64,000 nucleotides of DNA from Hyaloscypha bicolor E (GCF_002865645.1 NW_020194519.1:188573-252572); one strand, 5' to 3'; shown: positions 1 to 13,860, numbered from the stretch's first letter. Numbers and translations: made by a program. Notes: generated by a model from the letters alone, not told the origin.

Positions 1-844
1 AAATTAATCTTATTCCAGATATTATTATTACTAGCTACTTTATAGAAAGTATTAAACTAATTCGCCTAGAAATTGTAGTTTTTTAAAATAATAATCTTAA
101 TTATAGCTTCTAATATAATTATAATTAAGCTTATAGAAATAATAGAAACTATAGAAATAGTTTCTATTAATTAGTTAATAATAGAAATATAAATTAAAAT
201 ATAATTTTTAAAGAAATAAATTAAATAAAGTTTTAAAGACTTTTTATAATATATTAATTAAGAAGCTTATTAATATAAGGCCGGGCTTATAACTAATATA
301 TATAAAGATTATAAAATAGAGAGTTATATTAAATAATAAAAGAATTAATTAAACTAGCTAGAAAAGAGCTTAAATAAAATATAAAGCTTTAGAAAATAAG
401 TATATAGATCCTAACTAAATAAAGTAATTATACTAGTTCTAATTTAGTAATTCTTACTATAATAAACTTTTATTAATTAGTTTAATACTGTTATATTTAT
501 TAATATTAGGCTCTAATATTATTTATTTTATATTATAACTAAATAAAACTAGACTATTAATATTAATTTAAATAATTTATATTTATAAATTTTTTATAAA
601 TAATATAAATATATTTCTTAAACTATATTATATTACGTTTTATTAATTCGTTTATTCTTATTTACTAATATATAAAATACTTATATTATTTATATTATTT
701 TAATTTGTTTTTATTAAATATATTAATAAAACTATTTATATATTTTCATTTATTTTCATTTAATTTTTAAATATTTATTTCTTAATATTATTATAATTAT
801 AGAAACTAATATTTCGGCTTTTATTTTATTTTTATTTTTATATT

Positions 845-930
845 AATATTAATATATTATTATTAATATAAATATATTATTCTTAATATAAATATATTAT
901 TCTTAATATAAATATATTATTATTAATATA
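845..930. repeat. 20-bp AT tandem repeat, about 4 copies
   Basis: A unit close to AATATAAATATATTATTCTT is repeated about four times with single-base differences. It lies in RIP-degraded DNA and has no visible coding role. Confidence 0.7.
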
Positions 931-1566
931 TTTTACTTTCAAAATTTCTAATTAAATAATATACTATTATATTAGTATTTAATTTAATATTAAAATAGAA
1001 CTTTATTCTTATTATTTTTGTTAATTTTATTATTAATAATTCTAGTTATAATATTAAATTTTAATAATTTTAAAATATTATTAATATTTTCTATTTTTTT
1101 TCTAAATATTTAATTAAAAACAAAACAGTTATTAAATAATATTATATTATTATTTTAATTATTAAACTTTATTTAGTTATTATTCTAATTACTTTTTATT
1201 ACTATTTTATTATTTTCGAACTATAATATTTTCTTTTATTTCTTTTTCTCAAATTCTAAACTTAAATCTTAATTTGTATTATCTTTAATATTAATAATTA
1301 TTTTAGTAACTTTTTTATTTCTAAATCTAATTATACTAGTTTCTTTTATTCTTTTATTCTTATTTACTATTTAATACAATTATTAATAATCTTAAAACTT
1401 TAATTATAATTAAACTTTTTTTAAATAATCTATTATTTTTTATTTTTTATTAATAATTAAAAAATTAAAAAATTCTAATTCTAATTAAATATATTTATAT
1501 ATTATTTTATTCGTTTATAATTATATAATTTTATATTATTATTAAATCCTAATATTAATTTATATT

Positions 1567-1719
1567 AATTATTATATTTTAATTAAAAGCTTTATCTTTT
1601 ATTATATATTAATTTTATAAATATATAATTTTTAATTAATTAATGTAATAATTTTTAATTAACTTTTATAAAATTAATATATAATAAAAGATAAAGCTTT
1701 TAATTAAAATATAATAATT
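1567..1719. repeat. Perfect 55-bp inverted repeat with 43-bp spacer
   Basis: Positions 1567-1621 are the exact reverse complement of 1665-1719. The arms contain the AAAGCTTTATC core and the 43-bp spacer is AT-only apart from isolated bases. A transcript would fold into a long hairpin. It could be a fold-back (MITE-like) element or a palindromic duplication; I see no clear target duplication. Confidence 0.8.
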
Positions 1720-2061
1720 AAATTTATTTATAATTCGCTTTTTTTATTATAAGCTAATTAGAACTTTAATTAATACTTTTATTTTTACTATTTTATTTTT
1801 TAATATATAATTATTAATATAGCTATTTTTTGGGGAATTATATAAATAGTTATAAAATATAATTATATAATCTTATATTTTATAAATAATTTAATTAGTA
1901 AACTAGATTTTATTATACTTAATAAATTTGGGAATTATATATTATTACTAAATTAATATTACTTAATTAGTATTTATAAATTAGAAAAAAACCTAGCTAA
2001 TTAAAAAAAGTATTTAATAGCCTAAAATAAATAATCTATTTCTAATTAAAAAAAAAGTATT

Positions 2062-3160
2062 TATTAGTATAGCTATTTCTTTAGAAATTATATATATAGT
2101 TACGGGATACGGGATATAGGATATAAGTAATAAGATATAAGTAATAGGATATAAGATATAGGATATAATTATATAACCTCGCGTCTTATTAGTAACCTGA
2201 CTAGTAAACTAAACTCTTTTAGGCTTAGTAAATTTAGGAATTATATATTAATACTATAATACTATAGTTCTTATTTCTAAATAATAATAACTTTACTAAC
2301 TATATATAAATAGTATTTTTATACTTATATAATAGTACTATATATTACTAGTAAACTAATACTAATTAGTTTATATATAGAGATTAGAGAATAGAATCTT
2401 TTAAGTTAAAAAAGTATCCGGTAGCCTATAGCAAAATTGAACTAGTTTATATTAAAGAGGGAAATTACCTATTAATTTCACGAAGTATCTAATAGCCTAA
2501 GAAAGAAAATAGCTAGCTCTTACTAAGAACTAAGAACTACTTTATTAAAAGAAGAAATTACTTATTAACTCTATAAAGTATCTAGTAGCCTAAAGAAGAA
2601 AACTCTAGTTCTTACTAATTAATAAGTAGTTAGTTATTTAACTATTTATTTATTTAACTATTTATTATTTTTTAAAACTAATAGAACTCTAAGATTACCT
2701 TTTTAGAAACTATTTTATTTATTTATATAATACTTGTATTTATAGAACCCTTTTTCTGAAATATATATCCTATATATACCCTTAAAGCTCTTTAACTACT
2801 ACTTCGATTTTATTATTAAATCGAGTTTTTTAAGCTTTAGATTCTCCCGGAATTATAATATTTCATTTCCTAAATTTCTTATTATAAATAAAATATTTAA
2901 GAGCAAAATATTTATTTTAATACCCTTAATATTTCTAGGTATCTAGGGTATCTAATATCTTAACTAGATATCTAGTATCTGGTATCTTAATTAGATATCT
3001 AATATCTTAATTAGGTATCTGAATTAGATATCTGGTATTTAAACTAGATATCTAGTATTTAAACCAGATATCTGGATATCTTTATTACTAAATCCTTTTT
3101 ATAAACTTATTATAAATTACTTTATTTTTAAATCTTTCTTATTATGAATTATATATATAT
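2062..3160 (+). repeat. 5' LTR of copia copy 1, with internal minisatellite
   Basis: It is about 1.1 kb and matches 30630-31660 (reverse) and the starts of the repeats at 8709 and 34749. An array at about 2935-3085 repeats a GATATCTAG/GGTATCT-type unit; the same array sits in the related LTR at about 30700-30890. The right border is approximate. Confidence 0.7.
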
Positions 3161-6100
3161 TAAGAAGGGCTTGGCCCTAGAAATTCGATATAATAAAACT
3201 ATAGAATAAATATATATAAATAAAGAAATAGAAAAGTAATATTAATCTAATTACCTATAATAATAAAGAAGTTCTAGATTACCTTAATACTAGATTATTC
3301 TAGTATAAGATAAAGAAATTAACTAATAATAATCTCTAGGAATTATTTAAGGAAAATTTTAGTAATTTTAATCTTAAAATACTTAATTATCTAGATTAAT
3401 ATATACTATATAAATTACGAGCTATTTTATAATATAGTAGTATTTATATTAAATAAAATAATAAGAGACTTATTATTATATAGTTCTTAGTTAATATTAT
3501 TTAGGAAAAAGAATAATATATCTAAACTATAGCTAATATTATTATTACTAGACTAGACCTTAATAATAGTATTATAAGAAATTAATAAACTAAATTAATT
3601 ATTACTTATAATTACTCTTATTAGTACTAGATTATAAAGAGCTAGTAATAATGGATTTCTACTACTTTTACTACCTTTATTATTTCCAAATAGCCCTTTA
3701 GCTAATTCTCTTATTATAAAGCTAATTAGAGAAATAGTAAAAATATATACTAAAATATAAAAATATAATAGAACTAATAGTAATTTCAACTAAAAACTTA
3801 CTATTTTTCTTAATATTTACTAATATATAGAGCTTTTATAAGAGGTATTAGTAAGAGCTTTCCCTATTATATTAAAGAAACTAGTATAAGATTACTTTTA
3901 TAATAACTAGCTCTCTTAATATATATATAAAGAGGCCTATATAAATATTTATAGCTTCTTTAAAGGCCCTAGTTTCTAATATTAAAACTTAGATAAATGA
4001 AATACTACTATAATAATAACTATAATAGCTTAATATTCTAAAAAAAAATATTTAAACTCGTCTAGTTACTAATTAATAACCTATATAAATTGTAATATAA
4101 ACTAGTATCTATTTTATAAAATACTAAATTCCTATATAATAAGATTATTATCTTTTATTAAGGCATACTAGTATACTAATATATAGTCTCAAATTTTCTT
4201 TTTAATCTCAGTTAAGTTATTAATAAGCTCTAATTATTTATTACTATTTATAAGAAGAAATAATAGATTAATACTGAAATCCTCTTTACTAATTAATAAT
4301 ACTATTCTTAAAACTCTCTAAACTATTATTTATTTAGAAATTATTAATATAAATCTAGCTATAACTTTAGAACCTGTAATAATTACTTCAAGTTCTATAA
4401 TTATAATAATTATATTTTAAAGTCGTGTTTTATATATAAGAGACCCAAATACTGCTTATAGAAATATATACTAAAGAAATAAAAGGCTAAGAAGGCTTAA
4501 TTTAAGAATAGAAATATTTACTAATTTAGATCCCGAAATACTCGTAACTTTAATAAATACTTTAATAGTACTTATATATAGTATATTACTAAATTTAAAG
4601 AAGAAAAGAATAACGAGAATAGTAAGAATAAACTAGTAAGTAATACTTTTAAAGCCTTATTAGCAGAAATAAATAAAGGAAAGAAATATTATTCTAATTC
4701 CTATTTTATTTTTATTAAAAGCTTCCTAGATACTTCTATAGCCTCTATTTCTATTATTCCTATAATAAATATTCTTATAAATAACCTTACTTCTCTTTTC
4801 TTTATATACTAGATAATAGGCAAAAATTATATCTTAGAGCCTACTAAATAAATAAAGAATATTTAGATATTTATAATTAATTATATATTAAAATATAATA
4901 TTTATTACTTTTATAGAATTATAATTAATACTAGAGCCTCTAGATTCTTAATTACTAGTTCTAACTAATTCCAAGCTTTATAATAAACTAATAATAGTAT
5001 TAAACTTAATGAAATTACTAAAGATTAAATTAATATCTAGTTTAATATTAGATCTATATTCTCTATTAGATCTATAATAGTAAGAATACTAATTAGGTAA
5101 GTATAATTTCATATTATACCTATAAAAACTTTATTTCTATTTAGCTTAGCTAATATAAATAAGCTAGGAATTTACTTTAATAATCTTACTAATTATTTTA
5201 TTACTTTTACTAGATACTTTATACTTATAATATAATGTTTTAGATACTCTTTCCTGCTTTAGAATACTATTATATAAAGCTTTATTTCCGAATTCTTTAC
5301 TTATAATTCCTGCTTTCTTATAGAAATCAAATTATAATATCTATATTACTATTTTAGTTATTTATTTATTAATAAGCTTTAAAATATATTAGAATAAATA
5401 GGCTATAATATTAATATAAAAGCCTTTAAATATCTTATAAAGTACTATAAGTAATACCAGAAATTCGAATAATTACCGGAATAATTCAAGTTTAATTTAA
5501 GAAATAATATTAGTTTTAATTATTCTATTATTATTAATATTTTCTATATTTCTAATAAGCCTATACTTTATATTATTAATAAAGGTACTTGATATTAAGC
5601 TAGCTAATAGCTTTAAAATATTAATATATTATATATTTGGGATATCCTAAAGTAATATTAGATTAATACTTATTTAGGCCCTTTTAATTAGATTATAGCA
5701 AATACTAGAAAGTAGTTTACTAGTAAGAAGTTTACTTAGCTTATAAATACTATAGGAACCAAGATTAAAATCATTCTTATAAAAGCTTATAATTCCGTCG
5801 GAATTATAGAATACTACTATAGCCTGATTTAATATATTTATCTTATTATTATAGCTAAAATTAATAGAATTAATAAGAATACCGTATTCTAAATAGCTTT
5901 TAAAGCTATTAATAATTCTACTAGATCTAATAATATTATTCTAACTCTCTTGGTTTATAGTACTTTACTTTAAATAATTAAATATAATATCCTATTACTA
6001 ATTATATTATAGTAATTAATAATACTTAAAAAGATAATAATAGAAATTCAGAAGCTTTGAGCTAGATATTAGATTACAAATATCCTAAATACCCGAAATA

Positions 6101-7484
6101 GTTCTAGTATTACTAATATTTATAAACTTCCTTTAAATTCGGATATTTTTATATAATATAAAGGAAATACTAATTAATCTAGTAATTAGAATAGGCTATA
6201 TAAGCTAGTAGCCATTAATAAGAAGAACTATATACTAGTTCTATTATATAATAATATTACTTTTTACTTAATCTCTATAAAGCCCTTTTATATAGGAAAT
6301 ATTAATGTTATTATTAATAGCCCTAAACCTGAACTTATTTCTAAACTCTATAATAAAACCAAAAATAATATAGGTATGATTTCTCTTATTATTCCTATTA
6401 TTTTACTAAAGTATAATAAAGAATACTCTTATAAGAACCCGGATTTTATAGTATTTCTATAAGATAATAACTTATATAAGAACTTCTACTAAATTAAAAT
6501 TACTAGCTTTCTAGAAAAAGATATATTTAAGATTATTTCTAGATCTCAAATACTAAAAGAAGTATATATTTTTAACTTCCGGTTTATTAATAAAATTAAG
6601 AATAAGAATATAGAAAGAGAATTTAAAAAGTCAAAACTAGTTATTTAGGCTTATAATAATAATAAGAAATATATAATATTAATATAATTATCTATTATTT
6701 AATATATTAGTCAAAGAATTATTTTTAGTATTATTACTATAATAATAAATACTACGGAACTATATTTATATAATATCTTATAAGCTTATATCTAATTAAT
6801 AATCTTACTTAATTATAATTTTTATATTAATCTACTTTATAAACTTATTAGAGAGCTAAATCTAAATAATAATTCAGTTCTAAAGATTATAAAACTACTA
6901 TATAGTATACTAGAAGCTAGGAACTACTAGTTTAAAACTTACTATTTCTATTATATTAATGAGCTTTCTATAGAATAGTTAACTTATAATTCTTGCCTCT
7001 TTTATAATAAGTAATTCTTCGGAATTATTAGTCTTTAAACTAATAATACTCTATTTATTAGAAATAATAATTTTATAAAGATAAAGTAACTAAAGCTCTA
7101 AGAAACTAAGTTCTTAGCCAAGGAATATAAATACCTTACTATTAACTATAATCTCAAGTTTAATAAAGGTATTATTTATATAAATATTACTAGAATTACT
7201 TTTATATAGGAATACTAGTATAAAAACCTCTGAACTATTTCTATAAAAAATATTACTACTATAAGTAATAAGAGTACTATTTATTAAGATCTCTTTATTA
7301 AGAACTAATATATTACCTAATATACTAAAAAAGTATATATTATATTAGTTTATTAACTAGAAGCTTTATATAACCTATTAATTACTACTTAAGCTATTAA
7401 ACTCTCGGAAACTAATATAAAGGTATTTAATAAGTATATTTAATAATAAATTAAGAATATTACTAGAGAACTAAAATTCGTAGA

Positions 7485-7977
7485 GCTGTTACCCCCCGTT
7501 TATTAATACGAGCGATTAGTCAATCGGGGTCCCCATTGCCCAATTGCGGGCCCCGATTGCTTAATCGCTTGCTTAAGCGAACTCCGGTTTATAAATACGA
7601 GATCAAATACGAGCAAATTTTTAAAATACTAAAATATTTTAAACCCTATAAATTATTAAAATCCTATTAATATATATTATTAGAAATAGTTAAGTTAATT
7701 ATATTAATTAAATAATATTAGCTTTAGCCTTTTATTAGAACTCTAAAACCTTTTTATTATAATTTTAATTTAAAAATATAAAATTATATATATCTTTTAA
7801 TCTTTAATAGAATTTAATCTAAGAAAAAATTATTTAAGTCTCTTATAAGTATTAATCCTTTTTATTTAATTAAACTTTGGCCTTTATCCTTTATTAAAAA
7901 GTTATAAATTATTTTAAAATCGGGCTCTTTACTTAGGTCCGATTAACTAATCGCTCGTATTAATAAACGGAAGGAAA
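7485..7977. mobile_element. 493-bp MITE inserted in copia copy 1
   Basis: Both ends read inward as nearly identical terminal inverted repeats of about 40 bp containing CCGTTTATTAATACGAGCG and AATCGG. They are flanked by a direct TAGAGCT duplication (7478-7484 and 7978-7984). This becomes 8 bp if one RIP-type G-to-A change is allowed, which would fit hAT. The uninterrupted homologous sequence is visible in copia copy 2 near 26260-26290 (minus). The left 130 bp are GC-rich with CpA intact, so this part escaped RIP. There is no ORF, so it is non-autonomous. Confidence 0.8.
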
Positions 7978-8708
7978 TAGAGCTAGTAAAAAAGTTCTTA
8001 TATTTAATCGTTTTTATAAATGCTTTATTTATAAATAATAGAGATTTCTTCTCTTAAATCGGATATATTTTAATTCTAGTAAATAGAACTAGATATACTA
8101 ATATTATCTACTAGTTCTCTACTAAATACAAGAGAGTTACTAGAAGTATTCTAGCTTTAGAACTCTATAATATAGCTTACGGCTTTAATATAGGCGCTTT
8201 AGTTAAATCTATAATTAATAAAATACTAGAAATAGAACTATTACTAGTAATCTATATGAATTTAAAGTTATTATATAAATGCCTTATTAAATTAGGAACT
8301 ACTCGAGAAAAGTATCTAATAATTAATATAATATATCTTTACTAGATATATAAATAATAAGAGATTACAAAAGCTAAATAAATTAAGAAAGAATTAAATT
8401 CTACTAATTCTATAATGAAATTAAAGCTAATAAATACCCTTAAATACCTAATTAATATAAATATTATATAAATAGATATAAAGAAATAAATCAAGTATAA
8501 ATAGAGCAGAAAATAAATATATGAGATAGGAGAATATTATAAGAAAAGAAGTTATATATAAGAGGCTATAGCCTTTAGTATATAACTAAAACCTTAGAAG
8601 TAATATAGATATATAAAGTATTTGGGAAATCTAGTACTAGGCCGGATTAGAGAATTTGTATATAATTAGAAAGAGATACTATTTTTCGCATTTTTAGAGA
8701 GTTTCTAG

Positions 8709-9340
8709 TATTAGTATAACTATTTCTTTAGGAATTACATATATAGTTATAGGATACGGGATATGAAATATAAGTAATAGGATATAAGTAATAGAATATA
8801 AGATACGGGATATAGTTATATAACCTCGCATTCTATTAGTAACTTGACTAGTAAACTAGATTTCTTTAGGCTTAGCAGATTTAGGAATTATATATTAATA
8901 CTATAATACTATAATTCTTACTTCTAAATAATAATAACTTTACTAATTATATATAAATAGTATTTTCACGCCTATATAATAGTACTATATATTACTAGTA
9001 AACTAATAGTATTATTAATTTCAGAAAAGTATTTAATAGTTTAAGAAAAAAATACTAGCTTTTATTAATTAATAAGTAATTAGTTATTTAATTATTTAAT
9101 TTCTATTATTCTTTAAAATTACTTTTTTAGAAACTATTTCTTTTATTTATATAATATTTTTAAAGCTTTTTAATTATAATTTCTATTTTATTATTAAATT
9201 AAATTCTTTAAGTTTTAGATTCTTCCGAAATTATAATATTTTACTTTCTAAATTTCTTATTATAAATAAAATATTTATTTTAATATTTTTTCTAAATATC
9301 TAAATATCTAATATTTTTATTAGGTATTTAATATCTAAAT
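8709..9340 (+). repeat. 3' LTR of copia copy 1, truncated
   Basis: It repeats the first part of the 5' LTR (same TATTAGTATA start, same GATACGGGATATA blocks, same TATATTACTAGTAAACTAAT core). It breaks off near 9340, before the end seen in the 5' copy, where unrelated AT-rich sequence begins. Confidence 0.65.
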
Positions 9341-9729
9341 ATTATTATAGTCTTATAAAGAAAGCCTATAAATAAGGTATTTATAAAAGAACTATTTATT
9401 AAGAAAACTAAGCTAAGAAAAAAAGGAAGTCTCAAATTAAGGTTTTTTAAATATTTATAATTTCTTATTTATAGCTTAATTCTATAGAATTTATTATTCT
9501 AAATTTCCTAGAATATAGCTTTTTTTTAGCTTTATTATATATAATATTAGATACTAGACTAGATATTAGATATTAGACTAGATATTAGATATTAGACTAG
9601 ATATTAGATACTGGACTAGATATTAGATACTAGATATTAAATTAAATATAAAATTATAAAATTATTTTCTTTTTTAGAAAAAGCTTATTTTTAAATAATT
9701 ATAATTCTTTATTTTATTCTTTTAGGCTT
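9341..9729. repeat. AT-rich spacer with GATATTAGACTA minisatellite
   Basis: It joins the truncated copia LTR to the gypsy remnant. At about 9540-9640 a unit close to GATATTAGATACTAGACTA is repeated about six times. It resembles the minisatellite inside the copia LTRs, so it may be an LTR fragment. There is no coding signal. Confidence 0.55.
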
Positions 9730-12110
9730 ATATCTAATTAACTAGCCTTTTTAGTAAATCTAGTTATTATTAATTAATTAAATAATAGTTTTATAACTTA
9801 TAGGAAAAGTATTTTAAATTAAAAGCCAAATATTAATTAATATTTTTATTATATTTAATCTAACTAATTCTATATAAAATCTTATTTTATTTCATATTTT
9901 ATATTTTTAGTTTATTATAACTTGGATTAATAATAGTGGTTTATTTTTCTAATTAGATAATAGATTATTAATAGTCTTATATAAATAATTTAAAAAAATG
10001 TATTATAAATTTTAATATTTTTAAATAGTTCGATTTTATAGGAATTACTAATTTAATATAAGATTAGATAAAGCCTAGTTATTTAATAATCTAGCTTATA
10101 ATTAGAATATTATATTTTTTACTTTTTTATTAATATATAAATATTTTATTTCTTATTTTAAAATTAATAAAGTAATATTTAATATTAGTATATTCTTTTG
10201 TTTTCTTTTATATTTATTTCATATTTTATTTCTTTTTATAATATTTTCTATTTATCTAATAATTTATTAAACTTTTATTTTATTTAGCTTATTTTAAAAT
10301 ATAGTTATTAGAATTAACTAATTAAAACAGGTTTATAAAAGTCTATTATTAAAAAGTTTATATAGAAATATATTAATAAAACTATATAGGAAAATAAGTT
10401 AAATATAATTAATTATTAATAAATACTTATTCTAGTTATTTTCATAATATATAATATATAAATATAATTATTAATTAATATATTAATTTATAATTTTCGT
10501 TTTTTTATTAGTTTATAAATAATATACTATTAATAGCTTTAGTTTTATATCTAGAATTCTATTAAATTTCTTCTAGAATACTAATATAAATTATAGATTA
10601 TAATCGGAAATAATAGAGACTAAAGAACTATAATAATAATAAATAGTTTAGAATTATATTTTTATTATATTTTTTATTATAATTATTTTATAATAAAATT
10701 TGAAAATAGTTTATTTATTTAATTAATTAATTATAATATATATAATATTATTACCGGATTTTAATTTAAATATTAATTTGAAATCTATTATAATATATTA
10801 TTATAAATAATTCGAAACTAGTAAAAAATAAAATAATTAGAAATCTTATTTCTTAATATATTTATTTATTAGATATTATAAATTATTTATAATATAATAA
10901 TAATTTATTTTCTAGAATAAAATTAGTATTATTCTATTTAGTCTATTTATAAAACACTTATAAAAAGAGAGCTTTATAATTTATTTATAAAATTTATTTA
11001 TTTTATTAGAATTATTATTATCTAAAAAAAAAGAAATTAATTTTAATACTAAAATCCTAAAATATATTTAGACTAATTTAGTTTTAGAAAAAAAAAACTT
11101 TAGTATAATATTTCTCTTTTATTTTATTTTATTATATAATATTATTATTTGAGTATATTAGAATATTAGCTTTCATATTCTCTTTACTAAATTTATATTA
11201 GATAATAAAATAATATTTAATTAAGATTTTAGTTTATTTAGCTTATTTATTTATAGATTTCTTTATTATTATAAAGTATTCTAATATATAACAGTTTATA
11301 TAAATCTGAATTTAATAAATAATTCTTTAAAATTCCGAATATTATTAATTCAAAAATCATATAATAATAAATATTTCTTTATTATATATCTTATAATTAT
11401 ATTCTATAATATAATATAATAAGCTATATTTTAATAAAATTATTTTAGTTATATAATAAAAACTAGAGCCTTTTATATATAACTTATAAGAATTATATAA
11501 GAAAACTAGTTTTATTATAGTTTTAGATTATAATTTCTTTTCTATAATAAATACTATAAGATATTACTTGTTTTTATATTATTAGAAAAGAATATTAGTA
11601 ATAAAATTATTTAAGATATTAGTTTTAATTATTAATAATTATTCTGAATTATAATAGTAAAATAAATCTAATAATATAAAATGAACTTTATTAAATAAAA
11701 AGGAAATATCTATATTTATAAGATTTAATAGAGATTTAGTAATTTTATTATAATTATAGAATTTTAAAAAGACTTATATTTTTCTTATAATCTAAAAAGT
11801 TTTCTAATTCTTTATAATAAAAATTTTCTTAGAATTAATTTTAATACTATTTATAAAAATAATAAAACTAAAATATTTCATATATATAATATAAAATTCG
11901 CACTTTTTAATATTTATTTATAAGCCTATATTCTAAAAATACTAAAAAACTTTCTTTATATAAAGTTTATATTTTAATTTATTATTAGAATAAATAAAAA
12001 TATTATTAAAATAAGCTATATAAAAGCTATTAAAATAACTAAATAGGATATTATTTATATAGTATTATATTAAATTTAAAATTAAAGATTTTATAATAAT
12101 ATATAATTTA
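9730..12110 (-). mobile_element. RIP-degraded Ty3/gypsy pol remnant
   Basis: On the minus strand, three pol landmarks can be read through RIP stops. A YxDD-like box (AYFNN.FIYSNN, D changed to N) lies near 12000-12060. It is followed by the KKCEF...I.K motif of gypsy reverse transcriptase near 11790-11990. The RNase H end, with QA.QT and KFxKENxKA, is near 11165-11260. An integrase core with SIISD....F is near 10555-10625. The order RT, RNase H, integrase is gypsy. Multiple in-frame stops make it inactive. Borders are approximate and no LTR pair of its own was found. Confidence 0.7.
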
Positions 12111-12119
12111 TTTATTTAA

Positions 12120-13305
12120 ATACTATAGTATTAAAGTTTTTAAAATTATTATTACTTTTTATATATAAGATATACTAATATATCTTTATAGTTAGATATT
12201 TCTAAAAATTACTCTTTATTATAATTATTAAATTAATACTATTTTTCTATTTCTTAATTAGTTTTTTTTATTAGTATTTATATTAAATCGAGTTTAGATT
12301 TATTCTAATATATATATATATATAGTTTATAATGAGTTTATAAAAAGAATTTAGTAATAAAGGTATTTAGATATCTAGATATTTATTAAAAATATTAAAA
12401 TAAATATTTTACTTTTAAATATTTTATTTATAATAAGAAATTCAAGAAATAAAATATTATAATTCCGGGAAAATCTAAAGTTTAAAGAACTCGATTTAAT
12501 AATAAAATCGAAGTAGTAATTAAAAAGCTTTAAAAATATATATAGAATATATATTTCGAAAAGAAAATTCTATAAATATAAGTATTATATAAATAAAAAA
12601 AATAGTTTTTTTTTAAAAAAATAAAATTATAAAATTAAAAGAAATTAATTTTAAATAATAATAGAAATTAAATAAATAAAAAATTATTTATTAATTAGCA
12701 AAAACTAGGTATTTTTTTATAATCTATTAAATACTTTTATAAAATTAATAAATAGTTTCTCTTTTTAATATAAAATAAACTAGATTTATTTTATATTATT
12801 AAATACTTTTAAAACTAATCTAAAATCTTTTCTGATCTATATATAAAAACTAATTAATATTATTATATAAATATAAAAATACTAGTTATATTAAGTTAAT
12901 AAAGTTATTATTATTTAGAAATAAGAATTATAATATTATAGTATTAATATATAATTCCTAAATCTACTAAATCTAATAGGATCTAGTTCACTAGTTAAAT
13001 TACATATAAAATATAAGATTATATAACTATATTTCATATTCTATATCCTATTATTTATATCTCATATTTCGAGTCTCGTAACTGTTACGCTCTGCCGCTT
13101 CACTAGTAAATTTAGCGTCACGTGACCACGCGATGACGCATGCGGCTGGCTAGTATTTAGAACACCAAAGCTCCTGTACTCAGAGCTTCCCTCCTTAGTT
13201 TAGAATCCTCGGATTAAGAGCCACTCTACCTGCTTTCCAAGCCCAGAGCCCGGTTTCGTGACAGTAACTATATATATAATTCCCGAAAAAATAGCTATAT
13301 TAATA
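12120..13305 (-). mobile_element. Copia LTR fragment (minus strand), host of a solo LTR
   Basis: It matches the LTR and the adjoining leader of copia copy 2 (30410-31660) in the same orientation. It includes the CTCGATTTAATAATAAAATCG block and the CGTAAC/TATATATAATTCC junction. It is more AT-saturated than copy 2. The junction is split by the solo LTR at 13083-13263, and the LTR resumes to about 13305. It adjoins the gypsy remnant, so the area is a nested or truncated mosaic. Confidence 0.65.
13083..13263. mobile_element. 181-bp solo LTR with GTAAC target duplication
   Basis: A normal-GC insert lies in A/T-only DNA. It starts TGTTACG and ends CGTGACA (imperfect inverted ends with TG...CA). 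It is flanked by direct GTAAC copies (13078-13082 and 13264-13268). Homologous LTR sequence at about 31615 shows the empty site with one GTAAC. It contains a GTCACGTGAC palindrome and CRE-like TGACGCA. It has not been RIPed, so it is younger than its host. Its full-length parent is not in this window. Confidence 0.85.
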
Positions 13306-13860
13306 ATTATAAATAATAAAAGTTATAATTATATTAATAAATTTAATATTTTAATTTAAAGAAAAATTCTTTAAATTCTTTTTTTTTAATTTTAAGAAAA
13401 AACTCTTTATATTTTTCTTTCTTTTAATAACTTATATACTTTATTAATTAATAATTATTATTATAATATAAGTATAAAACTTTAATACTTAATAATTATT
13501 ATTATAATATATGTATAAAACTTTAATAATTAATTAAAAAATTAAAAAAAATTCTTTTCTTTTTTATTTCTTTTCTTAATAACTTAATAACTAGAAATTA
13601 TTTAATTATAAGTTCTCGAGTTATTAAAAAATAATTCTAAATAAATTACTGAATTATTTATTTATTAAAGAAATGGGCTTATTATTATTATTATAATTAA
13701 TTAAAATTTAGATTATTGAATTATTAGTTTATATATAAAATTAAGATTATTATTATTATAATTAAATTTATTAAAGTAAGAATACTTATTAATTTAGCTA
13801 AAGGAAATTATACTCCTTATAATATCCTTCTCTAAATTGCAAATAAACTTATTAGAGTCA
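13306..13860. repeat. AT-rich border of RIP block 1
   Basis: AT-only sequence with a roughly 50-bp unit (TAATAATTATTATTATAATATA...TATAAAACTTTAAT) in two copies at about 13447-13535. Normal base composition resumes near 13860. No gene is seen. Confidence 0.7.

Larger units (their letters stand above)
1..2061. repeat. AT-saturated RIP-degraded DNA, unclassified
   Basis: This stretch is nearly pure A/T with TpA in excess and CpA/TpG almost absent, the usual product of repeat-induced point mutation of transposons. No frame stays open and I could not recover a recognisable element domain. It runs directly into the LTR of the copia copy that starts near 2062. It holds a short tandem repeat (845-930) and a perfect inverted repeat (1567-1719), listed separately. 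Confidence 0.75.
2062..9340 (+). mobile_element. RIP-degraded Ty1/copia LTR retrotransposon, copy 1
   Basis: Two related long terminal repeats (2062-about 3160 and 8709-about 9340) flank about 5.5 kb of degraded pol. In frame, but with RIP stops, an integrase-type stretch can be read near 5660-5740 and a reverse transcriptase motif near 6876-6930. There the codons read LLYSILEA, a C-to-T mutated form of the fungal copia LYGIPEAG motif. The order integrase before reverse transcriptase is copia, not gypsy. Related degraded copies lie at 25225-31660 (minus) and 31820-34985 (plus). The LTR starts TATTAGTATAGC, probably TG before RIP. A 493-bp MITE interrupts the pol region at 7485. No intact protein remains. 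Confidence 0.8.

Noticed and set aside
3595..3789. 64-codon minus-strand frame in copia copy 1
   Set aside because: Leu/Ile/Tyr-rich chance frame in AT-saturated RIPed DNA, antisense to degraded pol.
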